DNA of 64,000 nucleotides from Aeromonas piscicola (GCF_000820005.1 NZ_CDBL01000007.1:62001-126000); one strand, 5' to 3'; shown: positions 1 to 9,022, numbered from the stretch's first letter. Translations and numbers: made by a program. Notes: a model not told the origin generated them from the letters alone.

Positions 1-808
1 CTTGCGGGTCATCACTGCTGAAAGGTGCTGTATCGGGCTCCATGGCATCCACCACCCGGGCGTGAGGGCCGCTCAGCAGATAGCGTCCCCCTTGCAGTGT
101 GACCGGCAGGGGAACTCTGTCCTGATAGGCTGCATCCGCCAGTACCAGTTCGTCGTGCCAGACCAGGCTGGCGTCTTGCAGCTGGGTGCGGGGATCCGGG
201 TCGAATACTCGTGCTTCCACTTGGGTGTCGCCGGCGTCGGCTGTGCGGCTGGCCTGGGTGCTGGCCGCATCCATCCAGCGGCCCAGCTCCCGGCTGCCGT
301 CGCAACTGGCGAACAGCTGTACATAGGTAGCCTTGGCGTTGCCTGCCTGGTGTTCGCGCACCCGCTGGCGCAGGGCGGGTACCAGGGTGTCGCCGTCGCG
401 CCAGTACCAGACTTCGACTGCTCCCAGCGGGTCGATCTCGCTGCCCGCTGCCCGCAACTCTTCGATCAGAGGGGCCAGGTTGCCACCGGCATCACAGCCT
501 GGCTCACTGGTCTGCAGGGGGCGGCTGTTGTGATAGAGGCGCCAGGGCTTGCCGGTCTTGTCGACGCTGACGGCGGCCTGGATGGTGGCCACCGGCAGGC
601 CGTTGACCAGTTGGCGGAAGCTGTAGTGATGGCCGAGCAGGCTGGCCCTGTCGTAGTCGGAGGCGAGCGTCACGCCGAGGCGCTGTTCGAGCCACTGCTG
701 CGGCGTCGTGGTAATGGGTTTTTCATCGACAAACTGCAACTCGGCCGCCAGCAGGGGCTGTGAGAGCAAGGTTGCCGCCAGCCAGAGGGCCAGGGAAGAG
801 GGTTTCAT
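1..808 (-). CDS. Exported FTP-domain protein, possible metallopeptidase (3' end outside window)
   Basis: The reading frame starts at the ATG whose complement is 806-808, with GGAG about 8 bases upstream, and runs without a stop to the window edge (269 codons visible). The first 20 or so residues form a signal peptide (hydrophobic core LALWLAATLLSQPLLA), so the product is exported. Residues about 45-95 (HHYSFRQLVNGLPV, then VSVDKTGKPW) resemble the fungalysin/thermolysin propeptide (FTP) fold. A later stretch has VFDPDPRTQL, a motif I associate with bacterial fungalysin-like (M36) proteins. No HExxH zinc site lies in the visible part; it would be expected downstream of the edge. The gene is 38 bases after the S9 peptidase gene and is likely the third gene of the Fur-controlled operon. 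The exported nature is well supported; the metallopeptidase call is inference. Confidence 0.6.
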   Translation of the reverse strand, partial: MKPSSLALWLAATLLSQPLLAAELQFVDEKPITTTPQQWLEQRLGVTLASDYDRASLLGHHYSFRQLVNGLPVATIQAAVSVDKTGKPWRLYHNSRPLQTSEPGCDAGGNLAPLIEELRAAGSEIDPLGAVEVWYWRDGDTLVPALRQRVREHQAGNAKATYVQLFASCDGSRELGRWMDAASTQASRTADAGDTQVEARVFDPDPRTQLQDASLVWHDELVLADAAYQDRVPLPVTLQGGRYLLSGPHARVVDAMEPDTAPFSSDDPQ

Positions 809-846
809 GGTTTACTCCAACACAAAAATGAGAAAAGGATGCGCCA

Positions 847-2910
847 TCAGCGGGTAACGCCAGCCAGGGTGAGCAGGAAGGCATATTCTCGCGCTGCCTG
901 CTGCTGGGCCTTGCCGATACTGGCCTGGTGGCCGCTGTCGAGAGCCGTACTCAGCAGATAGGGGCCCGTGCCCGTGCTGTGCTCCCGCAGCCGGGCGACC
1001 CATTTGAGCGGCTCCCAGTAAGGCACCTGGCTGTCGTGCAGCCCGGCCGTCACATAAACCGGGGGATAGGGCTGCCGTTGCAGGCTGTCATAGGGGCTCA
1101 GGCGACGCATGGCAGCATAGTCGGCGGGAATGGCCGGATTGCCCCACTCGGCGTACTCCTGGCGGGTGAGCGGCAGTTCGGGATCGCTCATGGTGCCGAG
1201 CAGATCGACGAAGGGAACCTGCAACACGGCGCCGGCAAAGCGGGTTGGCGCCTGATTGAGTGCCGCCGCCACCAGCAGACCGCCGGCACTGCCGCCCATG
1301 GCGAACAGCCGGGCCGGATCGATGGCCGGATCCCGGGCCAGCGCCTCGGCCACGGTCAGGAAGTCGTCCACGCTGTGCTGTTTTTGCTGGCCGCGCCCAG
1401 CCAGATACCAGTCGTCTCCCAGCATGCCGCCGCCGCGCACGTGAGCGATGGCGTAGACAAAACCGCGATCCAGCAGGCTCAGCACCTGAGGCTGGTAGTA
1501 GGGGCGCATGGGGGTGCCATAGGCGCCGTAGCCGTAGAGCAGCAGCGCCTTGGGCTTGGTGATGTCGGTGCGCCACACCAGAGAGACGGGCACCTTGACC
1601 CCGTCCTTGCCCACCACCCAGCGTCGCTCGCTTCGGTAGGGGGAGGGGGTCTGCGCCTGGGCGCCAGCTTGCCACTGGCCGCTGGCCAGATTGAGCCAGC
1701 GCTGGTGCGGCGGCTCGGCCATCCCTTGCCGGCGGATCAGGATCTGCTGGCTGGCCGGGTCATGAGCGCCCTGGATCCAGGCCGTGCCAGCTCCCTCGGT
1801 GAGATGCACCCGCTGGCTGAGCTGGCCGCTTGAATCCAGCACATCGAGCCAGTCGTCCCCTGCCTTGCGGTATTGCAGGACCGTATGGTCGGCAAACAGG
1901 CGCCACTTCTCTAGGCTCCTGTCCTCGCCGGACCAGAGGGGTTGCCAGTGCCCCTCGGCCACCTGTGTCAGACTGGTCACCTGATAAAGGCCGAGGGCAC
2001 CATCTTTGTTGCTCTTGATGAGCACTCGCTCCCCCTGGGTATCCAGGTAGTACTCGACACCGGCCTGACGGGCCTTGAGCAGAGAGGGGGTCCCCTCGTC
2101 CAGCAGATATTGCTCCGAGCTGTCGTGGTTGTTGCTCTGCAGCAGCAGGTGGCGTTTGTCCGTGGTGCCATAGAGGCTGAGCAGCCAGGCCGGGTCGGCC
2201 TCTTGATGTACTAGCCGCTCCTTGCCATCCTGCCAGGTCCACAGCTGCCATGGGCGCAGGGTGCGGCGCTCGTTGGCAAGGGTGTAGAGGGTCTTGCCGT
2301 CCAGGCTCCAGAGCAGATCGGCGGCCCTGTGCGCCAGAGTGGTCAGGGTCTTGCCGCTATCCAGATCCAGCAGGGTGATGTGGTAGTCCAGATCGCCACG
2401 CAGATCTTCGGCCAGGGCCAGCCAGCGTCCGTTCGGGTGCAGTGCCCAGCCGGCGAGCTCGTAATAGCCGCTCGCCGGTTGACGCGGCGCCAGTCGCTGA
2501 CGGGGCTGCGCCTTGTCATCAGCCCGTTGCCACAGGCTGCCGTCTGCCTCCATCCTCCACTGGCTGCCCGCTTCAGTGTGCCACTCGGCGGGCATGGGCT
2601 CGCCGCGCGGCTGTGTCTGCCACTCGGCTTGCAGCGTCTGCTCCAGCGGCCGCTGGGCGGCGAGCTGCTGCTCGGTCCAGCGGTTCTGCTCGGCCAGCAT
2701 GGCCAGCAGGGCGGGATCCTGGCGGCTGTCGTCACGCCAGCCGCCATAGGGATCCCACCGCGCTACCTTGCCCTTCATCAGCAGGGGACGCTTGGCAATG
2801 GCTGGCGCGCTCTGTGGCGCCGTGGTGGTTGCCGTCATGCCCGCGGCCTCGGTGGGGGAGGCCGCCACCGGATTTGCCAGCAGAGCCGTCATTATCAATA
2901 GCGCGTGCAT
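847..2910 (-). CDS. Exported S9-family (prolyl oligopeptidase / oligopeptidase B-like) serine peptidase
   Basis: 687 aa. A short signal-like N-terminus (LLIMTALLANPVAA) precedes a beta-propeller region and a C-terminal alpha/beta hydrolase domain. The catalytic triad can be placed at Ser about 540 in GGSAGG, Asp about 625 in AGLHDSQVPYW and His about 661 in DSGHQAS. GYGAYG and HVRGGG are also typical of the oligopeptidase B/prolyl oligopeptidase branch. Most oligopeptidase B enzymes are cytosolic, so the apparent export signal is unusual and points to periplasmic or envelope peptide degradation. The start codon overlaps the stop of the upstream receptor gene (TGATG), so the two are translationally coupled. 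Context suggests that it processes peptides from hemoproteins or other imported ligands under iron control; that role is inferred. Confidence 0.85.
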   Translation of the reverse strand: MHALLIMTALLANPVAASPTEAAGMTATTTAPQSAPAIAKRPLLMKGKVARWDPYGGWRDDSRQDPALLAMLAEQNRWTEQQLAAQRPLEQTLQAEWQTQPRGEPMPAEWHTEAGSQWRMEADGSLWQRADDKAQPRQRLAPRQPASGYYELAGWALHPNGRWLALAEDLRGDLDYHITLLDLDSGKTLTTLAHRAADLLWSLDGKTLYTLANERRTLRPWQLWTWQDGKERLVHQEADPAWLLSLYGTTDKRHLLLQSNNHDSSEQYLLDEGTPSLLKARQAGVEYYLDTQGERVLIKSNKDGALGLYQVTSLTQVAEGHWQPLWSGEDRSLEKWRLFADHTVLQYRKAGDDWLDVLDSSGQLSQRVHLTEGAGTAWIQGAHDPASQQILIRRQGMAEPPHQRWLNLASGQWQAGAQAQTPSPYRSERRWVVGKDGVKVPVSLVWRTDITKPKALLLYGYGAYGTPMRPYYQPQVLSLLDRGFVYAIAHVRGGGMLGDDWYLAGRGQQKQHSVDDFLTVAEALARDPAIDPARLFAMGGSAGGLLVAAALNQAPTRFAGAVLQVPFVDLLGTMSDPELPLTRQEYAEWGNPAIPADYAAMRRLSPYDSLQRQPYPPVYVTAGLHDSQVPYWEPLKWVARLREHSTGTGPYLLSTALDSGHQASIGKAQQQAAREYAFLLTLAGVTR

Positions 2911-5075
2911 CAGATCCCCACGAAGGTGTAGCGCAGGCTGGCGCTCAGGTAGCGGCCCGTCTGGGTGTAGAGTCCCGCATCGCTGCCCGCTTCCTGCCCG
3001 GCTACATCCTGATAGCGGGTGTAACGGGTATCGAGCAGGTTATCGAGCTTGAGGTTGGCCTTGAGGGCGTCTGTGATCTGCCAGTCGGCGGTCAGGGCGA
3101 AGCTGAGCCAGCCGGCACTCTTCATGCACTCGCTCTGCTGCTGGGTCAGGCTGTTGCCGCAAGTGGGCACCCGGCTCATGGCGGCGGCATAATCGGCTTG
3201 CAGCCCCAGGCTCCAGTCGTTGGCCTGATAGCTGAGGCGGGTATTGCCCTCCAGCGGGGTCAGGTTGCGCGGTGACTCGCCCTGGCTGTCCTTGCCATCC
3301 ACCCAGCCGAACTTGGTGGCCAGTTCCCACTGCTGGGTCAGCCAGTAGCTGGCGGCGATCTCGGCGCCCCAGGTCTCGGACTTGGCCACGTTGCGGTATT
3401 GACGCAGCATGACGCCGTCCCGCAGACGGAAGCCCACCTGGCGCCAGTCGACGAAGTTGTAGTAGCGGTTGTAGAAGAGGGCCGGCTTGATGCTCCACTC
3501 ATCCCCTTCACCGCTCACACCCCACTCGAAGCTGTGGCTGGTCTCCTCCTTGAGGTCCGGGTTGGCGATGATCTCGAACGGTGGCAGGGCAAAGTAGTGG
3601 GGAATATTGCCGTACACCTTGTCGTAGGAGGGGGCACGAAAACCGTTGGCATAGCTGAGCCAGCTGCGCCACTGATCGTTGAAACGGTAGCTGGTGGCCA
3701 GACTCGGGGAGAGGTGCCAGCTGTGGTTGCTGGCACCCTTGCCATCTTGCGGGCTCAGCCACTGGTGATCCATGCGCAGTGTGGGGGTGAATTGCCACTG
3801 GCCAAGGCTCGCCACATCCCCCAGCCAGATGCCGGCGCGGTCCGTGCGGGCACTGCTGAAGGGGGCGGATTGGCCGGGCTGGGGAATGCCCGCCTCCAGC
3901 GTCAGCTTGTTGACCGGCCGCTCGTGGCTTGCGCGCTCCAGTTCGACACCATAGCTCAGCTGGTGTTCGATGGCGCCGGTTGTCAGATCGCGGCGAATGT
4001 CCAGCTCGCTGCCGATCAGATCCTCAGTGAAGGTGGCCAGCTCCCGTTCGCTGCGATAGCGGGGATAGCCGCTCAGCAGGTCATTTTGCAGCAGGCTGCG
4101 TTTGTTGGCGCTGTTCTTGGCATGATTGCCGTGCAGGCTCAAGGTGAACTGATCCGCCAGCAGATGGTCGAGGCTGCGCGCCTCCCAGCTCAGCTTGGCG
4201 CCCTGGGAGCGCTGGGTACTGTCCTCGCGATACTGGCGAACCTGCCATTTGCCATCGGGCTGGGGCATTTCGCGCGGCCCCTGATCCCGCTTGGCGTTGT
4301 CCTCGAAGTAGTCGAGTTCGAGGCGCAGCAGGTGGTGCTCGTTCAGGGCGAAGCGAGAACTGGTGGAGGCACTCAGGCCATCCAGATCCGCCGGGATGCG
4401 GCTCTCGTCATAGTTGGCGGTCTCGTGCCCCTGCCAGCCGGAGAGGCGCAGCAGGTGTTCTGTCTCTGCCCAGCGGGCGGCACCGGTGGCGCTCAACTTC
4501 TGCTTGCCGCTGCTGCCATCATGCAGGATCTTGCTGCTGAGGTAGGCATCCTGCCCCTGCAGATAATCCTCCGGCTGCTTGGTGGTGATGACCACTGTGC
4601 CGCCGATGGCGTCCGAGCCGTGCAGGGCGGAGCCAGCCCCCTTGGCCACCTCTATCTGCTTGACGTCATCCAGATCGAAGCTGAAACGGCCCACCTTGTC
4701 GTTGAGATCGTCGGCGCCGAAGCCATCGCTGACCCTGACCCCGTCCTTGATGATCAACACCCGGTTGCCGCCAATGCCGCGGATGCTGATGTTTTGCGGC
4801 CGCCCTGCCGAGCCGGTCACCGAGACGCCGGGTTCGTTCTTGAACACGTCGGTGAGTTCGGTGGCGACCTGGCGATCCAGGTCCTCTTCGGTGATGACTG
4901 TGATGGCGCCCGAGATATCGGACAGCTTCTGTTCGACCCGCTGGCCCTTGACCACTATGGTCTCGCGCGCCTTGAGGTGAGGAGGTATGCCAGTCCCATC
5001 GAGTTGGGTCTGATCGCTGGCGGCCAGGGCTGTGCCGGACAGCAGCATGGGCCAGTAGTGAAGCAGTGTTTTCAT
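2910..5075 (-). CDS. TonB-dependent outer-membrane receptor, heme/hemoprotein type
   Basis: 721 aa with an N-terminal signal peptide (LLSGTALAA), an early plug domain (SIRGIGGNRVLIIKDGVR, then GSGSALHGSDAIGG-like plug end) and a 22-strand-type barrel ending in the aromatic-containing C-terminus YTFVGI. The barrel carries FRAP at about residue 478 and NPDL at about 503 with a histidine (HYF) between them. This is the FRAP...H...NPNL signature of bacterial heme and hemoglobin receptors, here with Asp replacing the third-position Asn. The family binds heme or hemoproteins at the surface and imports heme using TonB energy. Two Fur-box-like inverted repeats precede the gene, so iron repression is very likely. 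It is the first gene of an operon with two exported peptidase-like genes. No heme ABC transporter genes are next to it. Confidence 0.9.
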   Translation of the reverse strand: MKTLLHYWPMLLSGTALAASDQTQLDGTGIPPHLKARETIVVKGQRVEQKLSDISGAITVITEEDLDRQVATELTDVFKNEPGVSVTGSAGRPQNISIRGIGGNRVLIIKDGVRVSDGFGADDLNDKVGRFSFDLDDVKQIEVAKGAGSALHGSDAIGGTVVITTKQPEDYLQGQDAYLSSKILHDGSSGKQKLSATGAARWAETEHLLRLSGWQGHETANYDESRIPADLDGLSASTSSRFALNEHHLLRLELDYFEDNAKRDQGPREMPQPDGKWQVRQYREDSTQRSQGAKLSWEARSLDHLLADQFTLSLHGNHAKNSANKRSLLQNDLLSGYPRYRSERELATFTEDLIGSELDIRRDLTTGAIEHQLSYGVELERASHERPVNKLTLEAGIPQPGQSAPFSSARTDRAGIWLGDVASLGQWQFTPTLRMDHQWLSPQDGKGASNHSWHLSPSLATSYRFNDQWRSWLSYANGFRAPSYDKVYGNIPHYFALPPFEIIANPDLKEETSHSFEWGVSGEGDEWSIKPALFYNRYYNFVDWRQVGFRLRDGVMLRQYRNVAKSETWGAEIAASYWLTQQWELATKFGWVDGKDSQGESPRNLTPLEGNTRLSYQANDWSLGLQADYAAAMSRVPTCGNSLTQQQSECMKSAGWLSFALTADWQITDALKANLKLDNLLDTRYTRYQDVAGQEAGSDAGLYTQTGRYLSASLRYTFVGI

Positions 5076-5077
5076 GT

Positions 5078-5092
5078 TGAGAATAATTATTA
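5078..5092 (-). promoter_or_regulatory. Putative Fur box proximal to the heme receptor
   Basis: TGAGAATAATTATTA matches the 7-1-7 Fur consensus TGATAATnATTATCA at 13 of 15 positions (mismatches at the fourth and fourteenth bases). It lies directly upstream of the receptor start codon at 5075, where bound Fur would block transcription or elongation. Confidence 0.6.
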
Positions 5093-5145
5093 TTTAAGCC
5101 TGAAGGCCGCGGATTATTGCAGAGTGGTCCAGCCAGATCAATAAT

Positions 5146-5160
5146 TGATAATAGTTATCA
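5146..5160 (-). promoter_or_regulatory. Putative Fur box, promoter-distal copy
   Basis: TGATAATAGTTATCA differs at one position from the 7-1-7 Fur consensus and is a perfect inverted repeat of TGATAA around TAG. It is about 70 bases upstream of the receptor start and probably overlaps the promoter. With the second box nearby it supports iron control of the three-gene operon. Confidence 0.75.
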
Positions 5161-5331
5161 TTTGATTTTTATGATCTTGATCAGGCTGGTGTTTTTGATA
5201 GAAAAATCAGCAATGGCAGGGTGAACGTTTGCGCTTGCCGGGGAGGCGATCTGGCGGGTCACTGGGGATGAAAGGCGCCGACTGGCTATGAGTGTCGAGG
5301 TGCTCTCTCCAGGCTGTACTGGCGGAGACGC

Positions 5332-5359
5332 AATAAAAAGCCCGCTGCGAGAGCGGGCT
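5332..5359 (-). terminator. Rho-independent terminator of yejL-yejM
   Basis: An 8-bp perfect stem (agcccgct / agcgggct) with a 5-base loop is followed on the minus strand by TTTTTATT. It lies 24 bases after the yejM stop. Confidence 0.85.
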
Positions 5360-5382
5360 GTTCATTGCGCGTGAGCTTGACC

Positions 5383-7233
5383 TCAGGGGGCGCGATAGAA
5401 GCGGTTCAGCTCGTTCATCACCTGGATCATGACACCCATGTCGGGGGTGCCGTGCTTGATGGGACGGTAGCTGTTGCGCTCCAGCAATTCGAAGTCACCC
5501 TGCTTGTTGAAGTGGGTGATGGTGTTGCCCTGATAGATGGCAAAGTCGCGCTGATCTCCCGCCAGCAGCCAGTTGCGCGGGCTGGTGTCGAACAGGTTGC
5601 GGCCTATGCTGTAGTCCCGCGCCGGATTGCGTACCCCCAGCATGCTCTGCATCAGGGTCGGCACCAGATCCAGGTGACTGCTCACCTGACTCTGCGGCAG
5701 GTTGTCGTTGCCCGGCCAGGCCAGCACGAAGGGCACCTGCACCTGATAGGGCGAGTAGTTGGTGCCATAGCCCCAGCTGTTGTTCTGGGTTTCGTTGAAC
5801 TCCTGACCGTGGTTGGAGGTAACCACGACTATGGTCTGCTCACTGAGCCCCTGCTGTTGCAGCTGGGTCAGCATCTGCTCCAACAACTGATCGGTATAGA
5901 AGACGGTGTTCTTGTAGCGATTCTCCAGCTTTTGCAGGTTCTCGGCCTGATAGGCGGTGGCCGGATTGAACTTGGTCAGCTCGGGCTGGAAGGGCCCCTT
6001 GATGTTGGCTGGCAGCTGGTAATCACCCGGGCTCGACAGATAGACCAGCGAGAACCAGGGTCTGTCCGGTGAACGCTTGGCGAGCCACTGCTGCCAGTCG
6101 CCGATCAGCTGGTTGTCATCTGTCTGCTCTGAGACGAACACCTGCTTGCGCAGGCCGGAGAGTATGCTCTGGCGATACTTCTGGGCATCTTCCAGCGCGC
6201 CGAACAGGCCGAACTGATAGTCCTGGCGCAGCATCTCGTCGAACAGTACCGGCGGCGTCTTGTCGTTGCGAATGTCGTCGTAATAGTGGCCGGGCAGGCC
6301 ATAGAAGAGGCTGAACATCCCCATCACGTCATCGTTGCCGCCACTCATGTGGTTGCGGAAATTGAGATGGCTGTCTGCATAACGCTGCAGATTGGGCATG
6401 TTGATGTTGTTGAGCATGTCGGCCCGCAGCGAGTCCACCACCACGATCAGCAGATTTTTGTGCTCGACGGGAGCATTGACGCTGAGCGGGCGCAGCGGGT
6501 AGCGCAAGCGGCTCGCGCTGTCGCCGTCCTGGGACTCGGCCTTCTTCTCGTACTGATCCAGATCCAGCCAACCGTGTTTGGCCAGGAAGCTCTTGGCGGT
6601 CATGGGGTAGGAGAGCGGGAAGTTGGCGCGCTGCATGGTGATGGGCTGATACAGGGTGGCATCGGCCCAGCTGTTGACCACGTGGGTCAGAATGAAGCAG
6701 ACCAGCAGGGACAGCCCCACCTGATTGCCATACTGGCGGCGTTTGCGCTTGTTGATCTTGCGCCACACATAGGCTGACAGCAGCAGTTGCAGCAGGAAGA
6801 TGGTCGGCACCGCCACGAAGATGATGCTCCAGATCGAGCCTTCCTCGGTCTGGGCCTGATCCAGCAGCAGCTGCCATACCTGGCCGTTCAAGTGGAACTT
6901 GAACAGCTGGAATACCTGGGTGTCGATGAGCAGCAGCACCAGCGCCAGGGTGGCTATGATGGCCGAAATGAAGCGCAGCGCCTTCTCTTTGGGCAGCACG
7001 AAGCTCAGCGGAAACACAGTCAACAGGTAGGTGACAAAGCTCAGAAACGAGAAGTGACCTATCCAGCTGATGATGAGATAGGTCACGCCGAGCGTGGTCG
7101 ACGGCCAGCTGATCGCCCCCAGATAGCGGGTGGCAATCAGCATGGCCAGTATGATGTTGAAGAAGGAGAACCAATGCCCCCAGGTGATCAGGCGAGAGAC
7201 ATTATCACGATAGGGGTTGCCGGTTTCGACCAT
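5383..7233 (-). CDS. yejM: Inner-membrane sulfatase-fold protein YejM/PbgA (LapC)
   Basis: 616 aa. The first 200 or so residues hold five predicted membrane segments (for example WFSFFNIILAMLIA, ALVLLLIDTQVFQLF and VAVPTIFLLQLLLSAYVW). The remainder is a periplasmic domain of the alkaline phosphatase/sulfatase superfamily (LLIVVVDSLRADM, VVVTSNHGQEFNET). Length and architecture match E. coli YejM/PbgA/LapC, which senses periplasmic LPS or lipid A and controls LpxC degradation through LapB and FtsH. The sulfatase fold in this family is considered catalytically degenerate. It lies downstream of yejL, as in E. coli, 43 bases after the yejL stop. Start chosen at the ATG with GGAT upstream. Confidence 0.93.
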   Translation of the reverse strand: MVETGNPYRDNVSRLITWGHWFSFFNIILAMLIATRYLGAISWPSTTLGVTYLIISWIGHFSFLSFVTYLLTVFPLSFVLPKEKALRFISAIIATLALVLLLIDTQVFQLFKFHLNGQVWQLLLDQAQTEEGSIWSIIFVAVPTIFLLQLLLSAYVWRKINKRKRRQYGNQVGLSLLVCFILTHVVNSWADATLYQPITMQRANFPLSYPMTAKSFLAKHGWLDLDQYEKKAESQDGDSASRLRYPLRPLSVNAPVEHKNLLIVVVDSLRADMLNNINMPNLQRYADSHLNFRNHMSGGNDDVMGMFSLFYGLPGHYYDDIRNDKTPPVLFDEMLRQDYQFGLFGALEDAQKYRQSILSGLRKQVFVSEQTDDNQLIGDWQQWLAKRSPDRPWFSLVYLSSPGDYQLPANIKGPFQPELTKFNPATAYQAENLQKLENRYKNTVFYTDQLLEQMLTQLQQQGLSEQTIVVVTSNHGQEFNETQNNSWGYGTNYSPYQVQVPFVLAWPGNDNLPQSQVSSHLDLVPTLMQSMLGVRNPARDYSIGRNLFDTSPRNWLLAGDQRDFAIYQGNTITHFNKQGDFELLERNSYRPIKHGTPDMGVMIQVMNELNRFYRAP

Positions 7234-7276
7234 AGTGATCCATCTGCTTTGAGAAACGTCAAAAAAAAGCGGCGAT

Positions 7277-7504
7277 TCAGTGTGCGTCGTGGCGATTGTC
7301 GACCGAGGAAGTCAGTGCCTGGACATATTTTTCAGTGATCGCCTGGCGTTGTGCCGGGGCCATGCTGTTGATGATATTGGTTGTCACGTTACCCAGCACC
7401 ATCAGGCTGAGGTCGACTGGCGCTTTGTGCTTCTCCAGTACTGTGATCAGGTCATTCATCAGGTCATCAAATTGCTGGTTTGTGTACTTTGATACGATGG
7501 GCAT
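7277..7504 (-). CDS. yejL: YejL family protein (DUF1414/UPF0352)
   Basis: 75 aa from the ATG at 7504. An in-frame TTG eight codons earlier is possible but unlikely, because the YejL family begins M-P-x-[IV]-S-x-Y and this protein begins [32 protein letters not shown] and APAQRQAI are the hallmark conserved stretches of the family. Function is unknown. It is immediately upstream of yejM and divergent from yejK, the same arrangement as in Enterobacterales. Confidence 0.9.
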   Translation of the reverse strand: MPIVSKYTNQQFDDLMNDLITVLEKHKAPVDLSLMVLGNVTTNIINSMAPAQRQAITEKYVQALTSSVDNRHDAH

Positions 7505-7577
7505 AATCTTGGGTTCATCTCGGTTCAAAGCGCCTTATAATACTTCACCCTTTCGGCTAACACTATGGCTTTGTGAC

Positions 7578-8627
7578 ATGAGTCTCGATATCGACAAGAT
7601 CATTCTTCACTCCCTGCGCCAGGGCGGCGATGGTCAACCTCACGCCGACACCCGCAGCCAGACCCTGCCTGCCGATGAGGCGGTACAGGGGCTGATGGCG
7701 GAGCTGCATCGCATTTACAACGGCAAAGGTGGCAAGGGCTTCGGCTTCTTTGCCGACCCCGAAGCCGCCGTCGCCGAGCTGGCCGACGGTGAGGACGCCC
7801 CCAAGCAGCCTTCTCCCGCCTTTCGCATCGCCCTCGAGCAACTGCTCGGCGAGCAGACCGAATTCGTGCCCTTTTCGGTCAACATGACCCAGCTGCTGGT
7901 GAAAAACCTGGTGGATCACGCCCTCGATGAGCAGGGGGTGCTGCTGTTTGCCAAATACAACTACGTCGGGGTCGATTACCTGATGCTTGCTCTGCTGGAA
8001 GGCAAGGAGAGCGTCACCGTCAGCGAGGCGCTGGACTTGCGTCATATCCATTATCTGGATATCGGTAAACTCAATCTGGTGGCCCGCATCGATTTGACCG
8101 AATGGAAAACCCAGCCAGACTCCCGCCGTTATATCACCTTCAGCAAGGGGCGGGTCGGTCGGAAACTGGGCGACTTCTTCATGGATCTGCTGGGTGCCCG
8201 CGAGGGGATGGATGCCAAGGTGCAAAATAAGGGGTTGCTGCAGGCGGTGGACGATTATTGCGACAGCCGTCAGCTGGAGCCGGCCGAGCGCAACGACTAC
8301 AAGAAGCAGGTCTTCAAATATTGCACCGAGCAGGCCAGCGCCGGTGAAGAGATCGAAATCAAGGAGCTCTCCGCAGAATTGCCCGGTGACGGCGACCTCG
8401 ATTTTTACAGCTTCATCGGCCAGGAGTATGAGTTGGAGGATCGCTTCCCCGCCGATCGCTCCACCCTGCGGGGTCTGACCAAGTTCGTCGGATCCGGCGG
8501 TGGTCTGACCCTGAGCTTCGAGCAGAAGTTGCTGAACAGCCGGGTGTTTTACGATCCCCAGACCGACACCCTGACCATTCGCGGTGTGCCGCCCAATCTC
8601 AAGGATCAGCTGCTGCGCCAGTCGTAA
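7578..8627 (+). CDS. yejK: Nucleoid-associated protein YejK (NdpA)
   Basis: 349 aa from the ATG at 7578 (MSLDIDKIILHSL). The frame stays open far upstream but overlaps yejL there, and homologs start at MSLDI. The sequence shows the NdpA/YejK signature: EFVPFSVNMTQLLVKNLVDHA in the N-terminal third and RYITFSKGRVGRKLGDFF centrally. The family is a spermidine-nucleoid-associated cytosolic protein of ill-defined role. It is divergent from yejL-yejM and ends at a strong terminator. Confidence 0.93.
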   Translation: MSLDIDKIILHSLRQGGDGQPHADTRSQTLPADEAVQGLMAELHRIYNGKGGKGFGFFADPEAAVAELADGEDAPKQPSPAFRIALEQLLGEQTEFVPFSVNMTQLLVKNLVDHALDEQGVLLFAKYNYVGVDYLMLALLEGKESVTVSEALDLRHIHYLDIGKLNLVARIDLTEWKTQPDSRRYITFSKGRVGRKLGDFFMDLLGAREGMDAKVQNKGLLQAVDDYCDSRQLEPAERNDYKKQVFKYCTEQASAGEEIEIKELSAELPGDGDLDFYSFIGQEYELEDRFPADRSTLRGLTKFVGSGGGLTLSFEQKLLNSRVFYDPQTDTLTIRGVPPNLKDQLLRQS

Positions 8628-8651
8628 TGTGATCTGCTTTCCATTTTTGGC

Positions 8652-8687
8652 AAAAAGACACCGCACTCCACTGCGGTGTCTTTTTAT
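8652..8687 (+). terminator. Rho-independent terminator after yejK
   Basis: The stem agacaccgca / tgcggtgtct (10 bp, 6-base loop) is flanked by A5 on the left and TTTTTATTT on the right, so it can work in both directions. Confidence 0.88.
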
Positions 8688-8753
8688 TTAAGGGGGTAAG
8701 TCGCGTCGAAACCAACTCGGTGCTTTGTTAACAAATTAAACAGAATAACCACC

Positions 8754-8789
8754 ATGAAAGGGTTTTCAATGAGGTGAAAACCCTTTCAT
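8754..8789. repeat. Perfect 15-bp inverted repeat in the yejK-malE gap
   Basis: ATGAAAGGGTTTTCA (8754-8768) and its exact reverse complement (8775-8789) flank a 6-base loop. A T-rich run (gtttttttattt) begins 4 bases later. It could be a second terminator or a regulator site; it is not needed for yejK, which already has a terminator 65 bases upstream. Confidence 0.7.
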
Positions 8790-8927
8790 TCGTGTTTTTT
8801 TATTTCCATTTGGTAATTTAATTTCTATTTTTGGCGAGGAATATACCAATAAATGGCGATAACCCCCTGAAATAAGAAAATGTTTTCAAAACTTTCTGGA
8901 AGAAAATACGTAATTGCATTTCAAAAA

Positions 8928-8968
8928 TGCGAGTTACGTCATGTGAGGCGGTGACGGCTTGGGATAAT
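8928..8968 (+). promoter_or_regulatory. Putative CRP-type site and promoter for malE
   Basis: TGCGA-N6-TCATG (8928-8943) partly matches the CRP consensus TGTGA-N6-TCACA, and GATAAT (8963-8968) fits a -10 box. The spacing would place the CRP site near -40, as in a class II activated promoter. CRP control of mal genes is established in enterics; the site here is inferred. I could not identify convincing MalT boxes. The remaining AT-rich sequence of the 8690-9022 gap holds nothing else I can name. Confidence 0.4.
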
Positions 8969-9022
8969 ATTCATCTCGCACACAATGCTCTTACAGCGCG
9001 GAACTAATACAAGGAAAGGCTC

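Noticed and set aside
3399-5144. Long plus-strand open frame opposite the TonB receptor
   Set aside because: It is the GC-rich antisense shadow of a well-supported receptor gene and its translation has no recognisable domains.
7505-7528. Earlier TTG start for yejL
   Set aside because: The family begins at MPxxSxY, which is the ATG at 7504.
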